A stretch of 64,000 nt of DNA, from the NCBI GenBank assembly GCA_027618835.1, contig JAQCHZ010000007.1, forward strand, positions 62,001 through 126,000, given 5' to 3'. The first letter of the stretch is position 1, and each line of letters begins with the position of its first letter. The position numbers and the translations under genes were made by a program. Source of the stretch: Chloroflexota bacterium. GTDB taxonomy: Bacteria > Chloroflexota > Dehalococcoidia > Lucifugimonadales > Lucifugimonadaceae. The notes beneath the pieces were generated by a model that saw nothing but the letters and a program-made list of their open reading frames with translations, did not search any database and was not told the DNA's origin. Positions 46,747 through 55,904 of the stretch are shown in pieces.

Positions 46747-48177
46747 TTACGCGCGACTGTACTTCCGAATCACATCCCAAATCTCGGGCTTCATCGAGTT
46801 GTAGATAAAGTAGCAATATCGCGTCGCTCCCTGAGATTGCATCTCCGCTAGCATTCGATCTAACTCACTTGCCGTCAACCAATTCGATCCAAAATGCTCG
46901 AGTCCAACCCACGGCATATATCGCTCTTGTCCACCGCTGTTGGCGATCATCTTCGCCGTTTGATCACGAACCGCTGTCGTGAACCACTCGTCGGTCGCTT
47001 CCGAGTTGTAATCGCTGATTGGATACGAAGCGGCCAGTGGATAGTCGAACATCGCACCGAACAACTCCGAAGCTAAATCTTGATCGAGACCGTCATTCCA
47101 ATCCACGAGCGTATCGACCCAGTTCACGATGGTTCCTCGGAAACCGGCAACGCCTCCTGACCACCAATACTGCTTGGGCTGCTGAAAATCGATGTATTTC
47201 TGCTTCTTGACCGTGTTGTGACCCGTCAGCGGTTCGGCGAATGGTAAGCGAGATGAGTTACCTACCTGTAAGTCAGGAAGGTGCTCTTTCACTCCACGAT
47301 ACGAGCTGCTCACGCTCCATTCGACCACAGCCTGCTTGAACGAGTACCAGTCGTTGAACTTGGGGTGATCTCGCCACCAATCATGACTCGCCAGCGCACC
47401 GGGCGCCTTTGATATGAACTTGCGAGCGTATTCCTGATTAAACCCGTGCAGGAATTCTTTGAAGTGTTCGCGACCGTCGAGGACTTTTTGGAAATCCATT
47501 CCGTTATTTGTCGCGAACGCTCGATTTTCCGGCGTGTCGATTGGCTCGACCCAAAGGTCGTCGCGGTGACCCGGCTGAATCTCCCATTTGAAGTCAGGAC
47601 CATCCAAAAGCAGACCGGTGACCTGCGGAAAGTGCTTCGCCGTATCTCGTGCACGTGCAACGGTCATCGCGGGCATGCTCGGATCGGTGAAGCTGGGCGT
47701 GTGCTTAGTTAGATCGAGCTTTCCCGATCCGAATCCACCGTGGAGAAAATATCCTTTGTCGTCCACCGCGTAGATCGTGAAACCCTTGGAGCGCCCCATA
47801 TCTAGCGCCGCTGCCAACTTTTCAGATTGCGCTGCGAGATGATCGGGCATCGTGGGCGGCTGCCATGAAAGGCCGTCGTAGTATTCAGGTGTTGGATTGA
47901 ACGCTGCTGTTGGAACTAGGCTAACTCGTTCACCACCCATCGCTGACAAGCCACGGGGGTGACCGTCTTCGGGCTGGGGATAGACGTTGCCTTCGTCTTC
48001 GGGTGCCTGATCGTCGAGCAGGCACAGCCACTGAAGGGCAATCTCTTTTACGCCGACGTTAGCTAGTTCATCCCAGAACGATTCCTCGAACATGATGTCG
48101 TTGGGCGGCCTCAACGCCATGACGGGGCGGAGGGGCTGTTTGTGTGCGTTGCCGGGTGCCATAAAATCGTTCTCCAC
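46747..48177 (-). CDS. Large unknown protein, TIM-barrel glycosidase-like
   Basis: 476 residues with no signal peptide. Features are the Trp-rich segments WWRDHPKFNDWYSFKQAVVEW and YWWSGGVAGFRGTIVNWVD, an aromatic MPWVGLEHFGSNWLTASELDRM, and a final RYCYFIYNSMKPEIWDVI. The pattern of sheet-helix units and acidic residues after strands resembles a glycoside-hydrolase-like barrel, but I recognise no catalytic signature. It opens a two-gene operon with the DUF4097 gene. The intergenic repeat at 48.2 kb lies upstream of its start. Confidence 0.55.
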   Translation of the reverse strand: MENDFMAPGNAHKQPLRPVMALRPPNDIMFEESFWDELANVGVKEIALQWLCLLDDQAPEDEGNVYPQPEDGHPRGLSAMGGERVSLVPTAAFNPTPEYYDGLSWQPPTMPDHLAAQSEKLAAALDMGRSKGFTIYAVDDKGYFLHGGFGSGKLDLTKHTPSFTDPSMPAMTVARARDTAKHFPQVTGLLLDGPDFKWEIQPGHRDDLWVEPIDTPENRAFATNNGMDFQKVLDGREHFKEFLHGFNQEYARKFISKAPGALASHDWWRDHPKFNDWYSFKQAVVEWSVSSSYRGVKEHLPDLQVGNSSRLPFAEPLTGHNTVKKQKYIDFQQPKQYWWSGGVAGFRGTIVNWVDTLVDWNDGLDQDLASELFGAMFDYPLAASYPISDYNSEATDEWFTTAVRDQTAKMIANSGGQERYMPWVGLEHFGSNWLTASELDRMLAEMQSQGATRYCYFIYNSMKPEIWDVIRKYSRA

Positions 48178-48233
48178 TTGTTGGTTGTCTTACGCCGAGA
48201 ATGTACACCTGCTGAGCGGAAAAGAAACTATCA

Positions 48234-48370
48234 ACATCCCTACCCACGATCTTCATCGGGGTAAACTCCGAGATAGCGAAGTGGGGGGGTCTTCGGTGGT
48301 GCGGTGATTGCGGTGATGAATCCCCGATGGTCAACGCGACCCCACCGGATCCCTTGGCTGCACTCGGAAA
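48234..48370 (+). repeat. Intergenic palindromic repeat, copy 1
   Basis: Begins ACATCCC and ends CTGCACTCGGAAA-like. The left arm has GAAGTGGGGGGGTCTTCGGTGG, the right arm GCGACCCCACCGGATCCCTTGGCTGCACTC; the arms are imperfect inverted copies and would fold into a long hairpin. It also contains CATCGGGGTAAACTCCG, found again at 36.1 kb. It lies between the ABC transporter gene and the 476-residue gene. Confidence 0.75.
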
Positions 48371-48395
48371 ATTAACCGAGCATATGTGCACCGTA

Positions 48396-50258
48396 TTACG
48401 AGAGCGAGGGAATTGCTGTGAACTGCTCTTCGTAGAGCCGCCTGTAAAGCGACGATCGTTCCAGAAGCTCTTCGTTCGTGCCTCTGTCAGAGATTTTGCC
48501 TTGCTCCATCACCAAGATTTGGTCAGCAGCGATGACTGTAGATAAACGGTGGGCGATTGCCACGGTCGTGCGACCCTGACGGAGACGGGTTAGCGCCTGC
48601 TGAATCATTCGCTCAGAAAGCGTGTCGAGCGAACTGGTGGCTTCATCAAGCAGTAGGATACGAGGGTTGGCGAGAATCACGCGAGCAATTGCCAGCCGCT
48701 GGCGTTCTCCGCCCGACAATCGATATCCGCGTTCTCCGACCACAGTCTCGAACCTATCTGGAAGGCCATCGATCAACTCGTAAATCTGTGCTGCCATTGT
48801 TGCATCGATCATCTCAGCTTCGGTGGCTTCCGACTTACCGAACACTAGATTCTCTCGAATCGTATCGTGGAACATAAACGAATCTTGGGACACAACGCCG
48901 ATGAGCTTTGAGAGATCGGCCTGCGCCATGTCCTTCACGTCGATCCCATCGATAGACACCGAGCCGCTATCGGCGTCATATAGCCGCGCTAGCAGATAAC
49001 CGACCGATGTTTTACCGGCGCCGCTGGGTCCGACCAAAGCTGTAAGTCCGCCACTTGGCACGGAGAAACTAATGTCGTTCAGCGTGAACGGCGCTGCTTG
49101 GTCCTTGGGTGACGTTTTCTTATCGCCAATGGCAATCTCGGAGTACCTAAAGCCAACACTGCTGTATACGATCTCGCCCTTGAAATTCGCAGGGTCGACA
49201 GGCACTGGGTGGGCAGGGTCTTTGATCTTCGGATCGATATCGAGATACTCGAAAATTCGATCGAACAATGCGATCGAGCTAGATATCTCTACCCCTCGCA
49301 TAAACAGGCCCGCCATCGGGAACAGTAAGCGCGCTTGAATGGCAGTGAACGCAACGATGTCACCCATTGAAATGGAACTGTCAGCTTCGATGATGAAGTA
49401 ACCACCGATGAGCCAGATTATTGCGGGAGTCATCGTGAAGAACGTCTGCATCAGCACCGAAAAACGCTGGCCCGTCATCGCTTGTCGCAGGCTAAGCGTG
49501 GTCAGTTCAGTGCTGTTCTGTTTGAACGATTCGAACTGATCGGCTTCGCGTCCGAACGTCTTCGAAAGCATTACACCAGAAACAGAAAGCGTCTCGCCCG
49601 TTCGAGATGTCAGTTCTGATAGCGACTTCTGCGTGCGCCGTGTGAGTTCGCGACGTCGTTTACCAACCTTGAACATAGCGAACGTAAATATCGGAAGGGT
49701 GACCAAGGCAACTATCGACAGTTGCCACGAGATCACCAGCATCGCAATCACCGCAGAAATTACAACAACCGAGTTCGATAACAGCACGCCAAGAGTATCA
49801 GTGAGCAGCATCTGTGTGCTGGATACGTCACTGGAAATGCGGGTCTGAAGATCACCTGTACGAGTCGAAGTGAAGAACGAAAGAGGCAACTTCTGGAGGT
49901 GACCGTAAACGGTGAGTCGCAGGTCCTCCATCACCGTAAGACCCGTTAGCATATTTAGATAACTAGTGCCGTAAGAAATCGCACCACTTGCAGCCGCTAC
50001 CCCGATCATCCAACCCGTGAGCCAGTACAGGCTAGTGCTATCGGAGTTGGGTATTGTCACGTCGATGATCTGACGGATAAGTAGAGGTGTTGCGATCATC
50101 AACGTCGCCGATATAAAGATCAGGATCGCAACGGTTATGAGCGCGGAGCGATAAGGACGGTAAAGCTTCGCCACTCGAATCAGCGTTTTTCGTGCGATTG
50201 GGCGTTTAGGAGCATCATCGAATGCCCTGTCTACTCGCCCGCCATGTCGACGAACCAA
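48396..50258 (-). CDS. ABC exporter, fused membrane and ATPase domains (MsbA-like)
   Basis: 620 residues: six membrane helices in the first 330 residues, then the ATPase: Walker A GPSGAGKTSVGYLLARLYD, signature RLSGGERQRLAIAR, Walker B ILLLDEATSSLD and the switch His in AIAHRLSTV. It works as a homodimer exporting a lipid, drug or peptide. The start is TTG 50258 with AAGGAG seven bases upstream, a strong ribosome site for a non-ATG start. It is downstream of the tRNA-Glu/Gln pair but has its own region between. Confidence 0.92.
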   Translation of the reverse strand: MVRRHGGRVDRAFDDAPKRPIARKTLIRVAKLYRPYRSALITVAILIFISATLMIATPLLIRQIIDVTIPNSDSTSLYWLTGWMIGVAAASGAISYGTSYLNMLTGLTVMEDLRLTVYGHLQKLPLSFFTSTRTGDLQTRISSDVSSTQMLLTDTLGVLLSNSVVVISAVIAMLVISWQLSIVALVTLPIFTFAMFKVGKRRRELTRRTQKSLSELTSRTGETLSVSGVMLSKTFGREADQFESFKQNSTELTTLSLRQAMTGQRFSVLMQTFFTMTPAIIWLIGGYFIIEADSSISMGDIVAFTAIQARLLFPMAGLFMRGVEISSSIALFDRIFEYLDIDPKIKDPAHPVPVDPANFKGEIVYSSVGFRYSEIAIGDKKTSPKDQAAPFTLNDISFSVPSGGLTALVGPSGAGKTSVGYLLARLYDADSGSVSIDGIDVKDMAQADLSKLIGVVSQDSFMFHDTIRENLVFGKSEATEAEMIDATMAAQIYELIDGLPDRFETVVGERGYRLSGGERQRLAIARVILANPRILLLDEATSSLDTLSERMIQQALTRLRQGRTTVAIAHRLSTVIAADQILVMEQGKISDRGTNEELLERSSLYRRLYEEQFTAIPSLS

Positions 50259-50364
50259 ACCGCGCTCCTTAAATGGAGAGGTGAATCGTTGTAGTCAACT
50301 CTTCAATCCTCTGACCTCTGGCATCTGACTACAATTGTGCGCCGATAGTTGAGTTCACCGATAA

Positions 50365-50398
50365 CAAAAAGCGGCTAGTACATGTACTAGCCGCTTCA
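50365..50398 (-). terminator. 28-bp perfect palindrome after the tRNA pair
   Basis: AAGCGGCTAGTACA followed directly by its reverse complement (50369-50396). On the minus strand it is followed by TTTTTG, so it is the terminator of the tRNA-Gln/tRNA-Glu transcript. A zero-loop palindrome can also act in the other direction, towards the ABC gene. Confidence 0.8.
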
Positions 50399-50411
50399 TA
50401 TTGCTACTTGA

Positions 50412-50487
50412 TGGTAGCCCCAAGGGGATTTGAACCCCTGTTTCAGCCTTGAGAGGGCCGTGTCCTGGGCCACTAGACGATGGGGCC
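50412..50487 (-). tRNA. tRNA-Glu (CUC)
   Basis: 76 nt including encoded CCA. The acceptor stem GGCCCCA pairs with TGGGGCT; the anticodon loop reads CTCTCAA with CTC at the anticodon. D and T arms are normal (GGTTCAAATCC). It is the second gene of a two-tRNA unit with tRNA-Gln. Confidence 0.95.
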
Positions 50488-50490
50488 CCG

Positions 50491-50564
50491 TGGCTGCCGA
50501 TCCAGGGATCGAACCTGGGTTACCAGATTCAGAGTCTGGTGTCTTACCGCTAGACGAATCGGCA
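50491..50564 (-). tRNA. tRNA-Gln (CUG)
   Basis: 74 nt including encoded CCA. Acceptor TGCCGAT pairs with ATCGGCA; anticodon loop CTCTGAA gives CTG. The T arm is GGTTCGATCCC. It lies three bases upstream of tRNA-Glu in the same direction. Confidence 0.95.
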
Positions 50565-50788
50565 TCTGCGAACAGTGTTTAATAGTAGCAAGGTGATTCT
50601 GTTGTGCCTAATAAAAGCAAGCCAAAATTCTGCGAATCTCCTTATCTTTCGTGAACTTCTTACAAATTCGGATAAAACCAAGCTCGTTTGATCAGCATCT
50701 CAACCTGCAACAAGCCAACATCTTCGAAGTATTAAACGCTAGACTGACGCCTTCACGTAATAGAGGTACATCCTCTGGAGGTTTCTAA

Positions 50789-51730
50789 ATGGCGACGATT
50801 GCAACTGCTGCTGAACGAGCGAAAGCATCTGGCAAAGGTCTCGAATGGAAGGGCGTGTTCCCAGCGAACCCGACGCCTGTTCATTCCGATGGACGAATCA
50901 ACGAAGATGCACTTCGAGCAATTTTCGAAGACAACCTAGCTCACGGAGTGGGTGGGTTCTGGGTTGCAGGTTCAACGGGCGAAGGTCCGGTGATGAGCGA
51001 GCAGCAGCGAGCGACGACCGCACGCATCGCTGGTGAAACGATTTCTGGCAGAGGTCTTTCGATCATGCATGTCGGTGCGGTGAGCACCGAAAGTGCTGCC
51101 AAAGGTGCGAAGGCTGCCAAAGATTCTGGAAATGACGCTATTTGCTGCGTGCCACCGTTCTTCTTCAAGGGCGACGACCAGATGACGATCGACCACTACA
51201 AGCGGGTCGCAGATGCAGCAGACGGATTGCCGTTTTTCGTCTACAACCTCCCGCAACTAACTCAAGTTGAGTTCACTCCAGAACTCATGGAAAAAGTGGT
51301 CGAGCAGGTCCCTTCAGTAATTGGTCTGAAACATTCAGCTGTCACGTTCGGCAACATCCGAGCTTTCGCCGATATGGGACTCAAATGTTTCTCCGGCAAC
51401 GGAGCGATTCCGCTGCCGGCGCTGACTATGGGAGCGGTGGGAACTGTCGATGCTCCTTTGTCGGTTGCACCTTGGCACTACACCGAACTGCACGACGCAT
51501 GGGAACGTGGCGATCTGCCGACCGCTCAGAGATTGCAAGACGGCGCAAAGAAGATAGTTGACGTAGTGCGAATGTTTGGCGCTCCCGCCGGCGTAACCAA
51601 GATGATTCTCTCGGAGCGACTTGGAATCGACTGCGGTCGACCGATTCCGCCAGTGATGGATCTAACCGACGAGCAGCGACCGATCGTCATGGCAGCAGCG
51701 AAAGAAGCAGGCTTACTTTCGAATCCGTAA
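50789..51730 (+). CDS. Dihydrodipicolinate synthase-family aldolase (DapA-like)
   Basis: 313 residues, (beta/alpha)8 class I aldolase. The Schiff-base Lys is in VIGLKHSAVTFGN, the Tyr in FFVYNLPQ, and the substrate-carboxylate loop in GSTGEGPVMSEQQR (TGE instead of the TTGE of true DapA). Members also act on 2-keto-3-deoxy sugar acids, N-acetylneuraminate and others, so lysine synthesis is not assumed. The ATG at 50789 has TGGAGG upstream. A strong terminator follows. Confidence 0.87.
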   Translation: MATIATAAERAKASGKGLEWKGVFPANPTPVHSDGRINEDALRAIFEDNLAHGVGGFWVAGSTGEGPVMSEQQRATTARIAGETISGRGLSIMHVGAVSTESAAKGAKAAKDSGNDAICCVPPFFFKGDDQMTIDHYKRVADAADGLPFFVYNLPQLTQVEFTPELMEKVVEQVPSVIGLKHSAVTFGNIRAFADMGLKCFSGNGAIPLPALTMGAVGTVDAPLSVAPWHYTELHDAWERGDLPTAQRLQDGAKKIVDVVRMFGAPAGVTKMILSERLGIDCGRPIPPVMDLTDEQRPIVMAAAKEAGLLSNP

Positions 51731-51753
51731 GAAATCGTGGCTTTTCGAATTTG

Positions 51754-51796
51754 AACAACGTCTCCAAGAAAGATTCTTGGAGACGTTGTTGTTTTC
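51754..51796 (+). terminator. Intrinsic terminator after the aldolase gene
   Basis: A 17-bp perfect stem (51754-51770 with 51774-51790, core CGTCTCCAAGAA) with the 3-nt loop AGA, then GTTTTC. It ends the aldolase gene just before the second repeat copy. Confidence 0.85.
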
Positions 51797-51826
51797 TCAC
51801 TACCTGCAGCAAGATTGCGATGCTCG

Positions 51827-51947
51827 ACATCCCGACCGTAGCGGCAGCGGAGTGGAGGGATCTTCGGTAGGGGGCGTGCTCGGCGATTGCTTTCTAATGT
51901 ACGACCTACGCGACCCCGGCCCCAGATCCCTCGGCGGCACTCGGGAA
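51827..51947 (+). repeat. Intergenic palindromic repeat, copy 2
   Basis: Starts ACATCCCGACCGTAGCGGC and ends GGCACTCGGGAA. Left arm AGTGGAGGGATCTTCGGTAG, right arm CGACCCCGGCCCCAGATCCC followed by TCGGCGGCACTC; arms are inverted imperfect copies. It sits between the convergent aldolase gene and dinB. Confidence 0.78.
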
Positions 51948-51979
51948 GGTGGTTGTTCCAATCGGGAACGAAGGGCAAC

Positions 51980-53158
51980 CTAAACCGAGCCCCGGCTAAT
52001 CGCTTCGCTACCGAAGCGTTCGCGAATCGTGTCGAGAGCTTCACTGGTGTCCGAATCGCCCATCGGATTCTGATCCAGAAGCGAAAGCTGTGCCGCCTGC
52101 TCACCGAGTCCAGTAACCGATATTCCGAGCAGGCGAATGGCGTCACCTCTCGCTCGCATAGCAGTGACCAACAGTGCATGAGCCGTGTCATAGATCAGTT
52201 GATCGCCATCGTTGGGTGCAGCGAAAGTCCGCTGTCGAGTGATCGTAGAAAAATCGCCATATCGTAATTTGATGCTCGCACCCTTCGCTCGCATCCCCGA
52301 CTTTCGCAGTCTCGTGCCAACTCGTTCACTCAGCTTCTTCAGCACCTTTTCAAGCCCAGAGCGACGTGAAACATCAGTCTCGAACGTAGTTTCTGCACTA
52401 ATCGACTTCGCTTTCACTCGTTCTTTCAGCGGAGCGTTGTCGATCCCTCTAGCCCGTCGTTGAACGTAGTCAGCGTGGTTCGGGCCCAACGCACGCCGTA
52501 ACGGCCCCAGCGGTGCGACGGCGAGTTGTCCTAGGGTAGAAATCTTGAGTTTCGCCAACGCTTCGCCGGCTTTGGGACCTATACCGGGGAGATTCCGAAC
52601 TGGTTGGGGAGCGAAGAACGATTCGGCCTCTTGCTGGCGAACTTGAAATATGCCGTCTGGCTTGGCGTGTTCGGTCGAAACTTTCGCCACAAGTTTGCTG
52701 GAGCCGATACCTATCGAAGTTGGGAGTCCAAGTTGATCTCGCACTGCTTTGCGAATCTGATCAGCAGCGTCTAGCGGTTCGCCATAAAGCCGTTCTGTCC
52801 CGGTCATGTCCAGGTACGCCTCGTCAACGCTTACTGGGACGACGTTCGGTGAATATTCCCGAAGAATATTCATGAACTTTTTGGAAACAGTGCGGTACAA
52901 ATCGTGATTGCCACGCATGTATATGGCTTGTGGGCAGAGCCGACGAGCCACTGCGGTAGCCATCGCAGAATGAACTCCAAATTTGCGGGCCTCATATGAA
53001 GCTGTGGCTACAACATCGCGTGGACCAATCCCGCCAATTACGACAGGTTTGCCAACTAGTGAGGGGTCGTTCTGACGCTCGGCCTCAACGTAAAACGCGT
53101 CGAGATCGACATGAAAGATCACTCGCTCTTTATCGGAAGTAATTGGCTCGCCAGACAT
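51980..53158 (-). CDS. dinB: DNA polymerase IV (DinB)
   Basis: 392 residues of the Y-family: catalytic VDLDAFYVEAERQ, PVSVDEAYLDMTG (Asp-Glu pair), GIGSSKLVAKVSTEHAKPDG, the helix-hairpin-helix NLPGIGPKAGEALAKL, and a little-finger domain. The C-terminus ends with LSLLDQ, which resembles a sliding-clamp-binding peptide (QLSLL). It carries out error-prone lesion bypass. It lies between two repeat copies. Confidence 0.95.
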   Translation of the reverse strand: MSGEPITSDKERVIFHVDLDAFYVEAERQNDPSLVGKPVVIGGIGPRDVVATASYEARKFGVHSAMATAVARRLCPQAIYMRGNHDLYRTVSKKFMNILREYSPNVVPVSVDEAYLDMTGTERLYGEPLDAADQIRKAVRDQLGLPTSIGIGSSKLVAKVSTEHAKPDGIFQVRQQEAESFFAPQPVRNLPGIGPKAGEALAKLKISTLGQLAVAPLGPLRRALGPNHADYVQRRARGIDNAPLKERVKAKSISAETTFETDVSRRSGLEKVLKKLSERVGTRLRKSGMRAKGASIKLRYGDFSTITRQRTFAAPNDGDQLIYDTAHALLVTAMRARGDAIRLLGISVTGLGEQAAQLSLLDQNPMGDSDTSEALDTIRERFGSEAISRGSV

Positions 53159-53218
53159 GGCTGAAGATTAGCAGGTGAGTCGGGAAATCACGAAGCGATA
53201 AGTGGCGTTAATTAGCCT

Positions 53219-53387
53219 ACATCCCGACCACAGCGAAATCGGAGTGGAGGGATCTTCGGTAGGGCGGGCGTGCTCGGCGATTGATAACGACGAACGAAAC
53301 TGGCTATGTGCTTGGTGAATGAGAATGACTAACGACCGTCTAAGCCAACGCGACCCCAACTCCAGATTCTTCGGCTGCACTCGGGAA
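53219..53387 (+). repeat. Intergenic palindromic repeat, copy 3 (with 50-bp longer centre)
   Basis: Starts ACATCCCGACCACAGCGAAA and ends CTGCACTCGGGAA. Left arm GAGTGGAGGGATCTTCGGTA; right arm GCGACCCCAACTCCAGATTC then TTCGGCTGCACTC. The centre between arms is about 50 bp longer than in copy 2. This is the main content of the 312-bp gap between dinB and ribH. Confidence 0.78.
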
Positions 53388-53447
53388 ATCGATTGGTTCA
53401 GATTGTGACGACGAAGTCGTCGACATCTAGCCTTAGCTGGCTGAGAC

Positions 53448-53457
53448 GGGGGGGGGG
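53448..53457 (+). repeat. Homopolymeric G10 tract after ribH
   Basis: Ten G in a row, 13 bp beyond the ribH stop on the opposite strand (C10 in the mRNA sense). Upstream on the minus strand it precedes a small GACGAC/GTCGTC hairpin. Long homopolymers are rare elsewhere in this window. Confidence 0.7.
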
Positions 53458-53469
53458 AGGCAGAAAACC

Positions 53470-53934
53470 CTATGCCAGCTCGTGAATCTGACGCATCGTG
53501 TTGACCATTTCGACCGCAGCGTCAGCATAGCCGCTTGCGTGACCGATCCGAACGACGGCATCTTCAGTGTTGTCAGTTGTTAGCACGCCGAAAATTACTG
53601 GCTTGCCTGAATCGTTACCTGCTCGGGCGATGCCCTCGGTCACTGCACGTGCAACGAACTCGTAGTGATCGGTATCGCCACGGATTACCGCTCCTATGCA
53701 GATCACGGCGTCGATATCGCCGCGCTCCGCGAGTCTTCGAGCGATCAGCGGTATTTCAAATGCTCCCGGTGCTCGTGCAACTACAGTATCGTCTGATGCG
53801 ACACCAAGCTCGGCAAGACGGGTCAAAACCAAAGCTGTCATTTGGTCAGTGATGTAATCGTTGAAACGCGCCGCAACGACTGCGATTCCGAGCCCTTTTC
53901 CATCCAGATTTTGTTCGATTTTACGAGGTGACAT
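53470..53934 (-). CDS. ribH: 6,7-dimethyl-8-ribityllumazine synthase
   Basis: 154 residues. Typical RibH order: GIAVVAARFNDYITDQM, VARAPGAFEIP, VICIGAVIRGDTDHYEFV, and PVIFGVLTTDN. It condenses the ribityl-pyrimidine with dihydroxybutanone phosphate. Its ATG shares one base with the ribBA stop (TAATG), so it is coupled to ribBA, and it is the last gene of the riboflavin operon. Confidence 0.96.
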   Translation of the reverse strand: MSPRKIEQNLDGKGLGIAVVAARFNDYITDQMTALVLTRLAELGVASDDTVVARAPGAFEIPLIARRLAERGDIDAVICIGAVIRGDTDHYEFVARAVTEGIARAGNDSGKPVIFGVLTTDNTEDAVVRIGHASGYADAAVEMVNTMRQIHELA

Positions 53935-55241
53935 TAATCGTTGGGCTCTTTGTTCGATTTGTTGACGATTGACTCAGACGGATTTACTTCGAGATCATGT
54001 CCCATCTTGTCGACCTTTGTCTGCATGTAGAACCGATTCTCGTCGTTGATCGGTGCTTCCAATGGAAGCTGCTCGACCATCTCAAGTCCGAACCCTTCGA
54101 GTCCGATGACCTTTTTGGGGTTGTTCGTAAGCAGCTTGAAGCGTCGAACTCCGAGGTCATTCAATATTTGAGCACCGACGCCATAGCGACGCAGATCCAT
54201 CGGAAAGCCGAGTCGCAAGTTCGCTTCGACTGTGTCTAGCCCTTGGTCTTGAAGCTCGTAAGCCTTGAGCTTGTTCAAAAGCCCAATACCTCGACCTTCT
54301 TGCCGCATATAAACCAAAACACCACGACCCTCAGCCGCAATAAGTTTCAGTGCCATGTTCACCTGATCGCCGCAGTCGCAGCGGGTGCTGCCAAAAACGT
54401 GGCCGGTGAGGCATTCCGACTCGACCCGAACCAAAACCGGCTCGGAATCGTCGATGTCGCCCATGTAAACAGCGATGTGTTCCGAAGGGTCGACGAAGCT
54501 CTTGTAAGCAATCGCCTTGAACACGCCGTGCGCAGTTGGTAGACGGGCTTCCGCGGCACGCTCAACGAGCTTCTCGTGGCTCATGCGGTATGCGATAACG
54601 TCGGCAATAGTAACGATAGGGAAGTCGTGCTTCTCAGCTGTTTCTTCCAACTGAGTTCGGCGCGCCATAGTGCCGTCGTCATTCAAAATTTCGCAGATAA
54701 CGGCCGCAGGGTGCTTGCCTGCCAATCGAACAAGATCAACTGATCCTTCGGTGTGACCAGCTCGCACTAGCACCCCACCTTCTTCATAGCGAAGCGGGAA
54801 CACGTGACCCGGTCGCACAAAGTTCGCCGCTGTCGATTCTTCATCGGAAAGCAACTGAATCGTGTGCGCCCTATCGGCAGATGAAATACCGGTCGTAATC
54901 CCGAATTTCGAATCGACAGTTACCGTGAACGCAGTACCGTGTTCTGCGGTGTTTTTCTGCACTTGCATTGGGAGTCCGAGACGATCAAGATCCTCTCCGG
55001 TCATCGGAGTGCAAATGAGCCCTCGCGCTTCGTTCGCCATCATAGTGATGTTCTGCGGCGTGGCGTCCTGAGCCGCCATCACCATGTCGCCTTCGTTCTC
55101 GCGGTCTTCGTCGTCGACGAGGATCACGATCCCACCATTTTTGATCTGTTCGATCGCCCGTTCAACCGACTCGATGGCACGAGCGTCGACTGAATCGGGA
55201 ATGTGCGGATTTATCGTCATATTTTGTGGAAGCTTATTCAA
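53934..55241 (-). CDS. ribBA: Bifunctional DHBP synthase / GTP cyclohydrolase II
   Basis: 435 residues. The N-terminal RibB half carries VDDEDRENEGDMVMAA (metal-binding acidic loop) and RPGHVFPLR; the C-terminal RibA half carries GSTRCDCGDQVNMAL (zinc cysteines) and RQEGRGIGLLNKL. It makes dihydroxybutanone phosphate and opens GTP, the two entry steps of riboflavin synthesis. The gap to ribE is 9 bp and it overlaps ribH by one base. Confidence 0.96.
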   Translation of the reverse strand: MNKLPQNMTINPHIPDSVDARAIESVERAIEQIKNGGIVILVDDEDRENEGDMVMAAQDATPQNITMMANEARGLICTPMTGEDLDRLGLPMQVQKNTAEHGTAFTVTVDSKFGITTGISSADRAHTIQLLSDEESTAANFVRPGHVFPLRYEEGGVLVRAGHTEGSVDLVRLAGKHPAAVICEILNDDGTMARRTQLEETAEKHDFPIVTIADVIAYRMSHEKLVERAAEARLPTAHGVFKAIAYKSFVDPSEHIAVYMGDIDDSEPVLVRVESECLTGHVFGSTRCDCGDQVNMALKLIAAEGRGVLVYMRQEGRGIGLLNKLKAYELQDQGLDTVEANLRLGFPMDLRRYGVGAQILNDLGVRRFKLLTNNPKKVIGLEGFGLEMVEQLPLEAPINDENRFYMQTKVDKMGHDLEVNPSESIVNKSNKEPND

Positions 55242-55250
55242 CGATGATTA

Positions 55251-55853
55251 CTACTTGGGAAGATTATTCAGGTACGGCTCTACCAGTTTCGCCACGTACT
55301 TAGCTGTGACATCTGCTTCGAGGTTCACTTTCGATCCCTCTGGGCGTTCGTTCATTGTCGTGTGATCGAACGTGAACGGGATAATTGCAATGCTAAAGCT
55401 ATCGACGTTGCGATCGACCACCGTGAGGCTGGTTCCATCAATGGTGATGAAGCCTTTCTCAACGATATTTTCAATTATATTCTCTGCAGCCTCGATGACG
55501 AAAATTCTCGAATTGCCGTCTTCGATAACAGAACGAATCCTACCAACACCGTCGACGTGACCCTGCACCATGTGCCCGCCGACCCGGTCGCCGTATCGGA
55601 GCGATCTTTCGAGGTTAACCTTGCTGTTTGGTTTCAAATCGTCAAAGTTGGTTCGGACTAGCGTTTCAGGGACGGTCTCGACTGTGAACGTGGAGTCGGT
55701 TTCGGAAAGCGCTGTGACGGTAAGACAGGCACCAGCGACCATGATCGACTCGGAAATTTTTAGATCGTCGAGCACTTGATTGGCTCGAACAACGAGGGTT
55801 TCACCGTCGAAAGATTCGACGGTTCCCACTTCTTCGATAATTCCTGAAAACAT
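55251..55853 (-). CDS. ribE: Riboflavin synthase alpha chain
   Basis: 200 residues, two lumazine-binding repeats: MFSGIIEEVGTVESF and GGHMVQGHVDGVGRI are diagnostic. It dismutates two lumazine molecules to riboflavin. It lies between ribD and ribBA in the order ribD-ribE-ribBA-ribH. Confidence 0.95.
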   Translation of the reverse strand: MFSGIIEEVGTVESFDGETLVVRANQVLDDLKISESIMVAGACLTVTALSETDSTFTVETVPETLVRTNFDDLKPNSKVNLERSLRYGDRVGGHMVQGHVDGVGRIRSVIEDGNSRIFVIEAAENIIENIVEKGFITIDGTSLTVVDRNVDSFSIAIIPFTFDHTTMNERPEGSKVNLEADVTAKYVAKLVEPYLNNLPK

Positions 55854-55904
55854 TGCTAGATTTCGCCTGTCAGCGGTTTTTATGAATCGAACACGACGAG
55901 TGCG

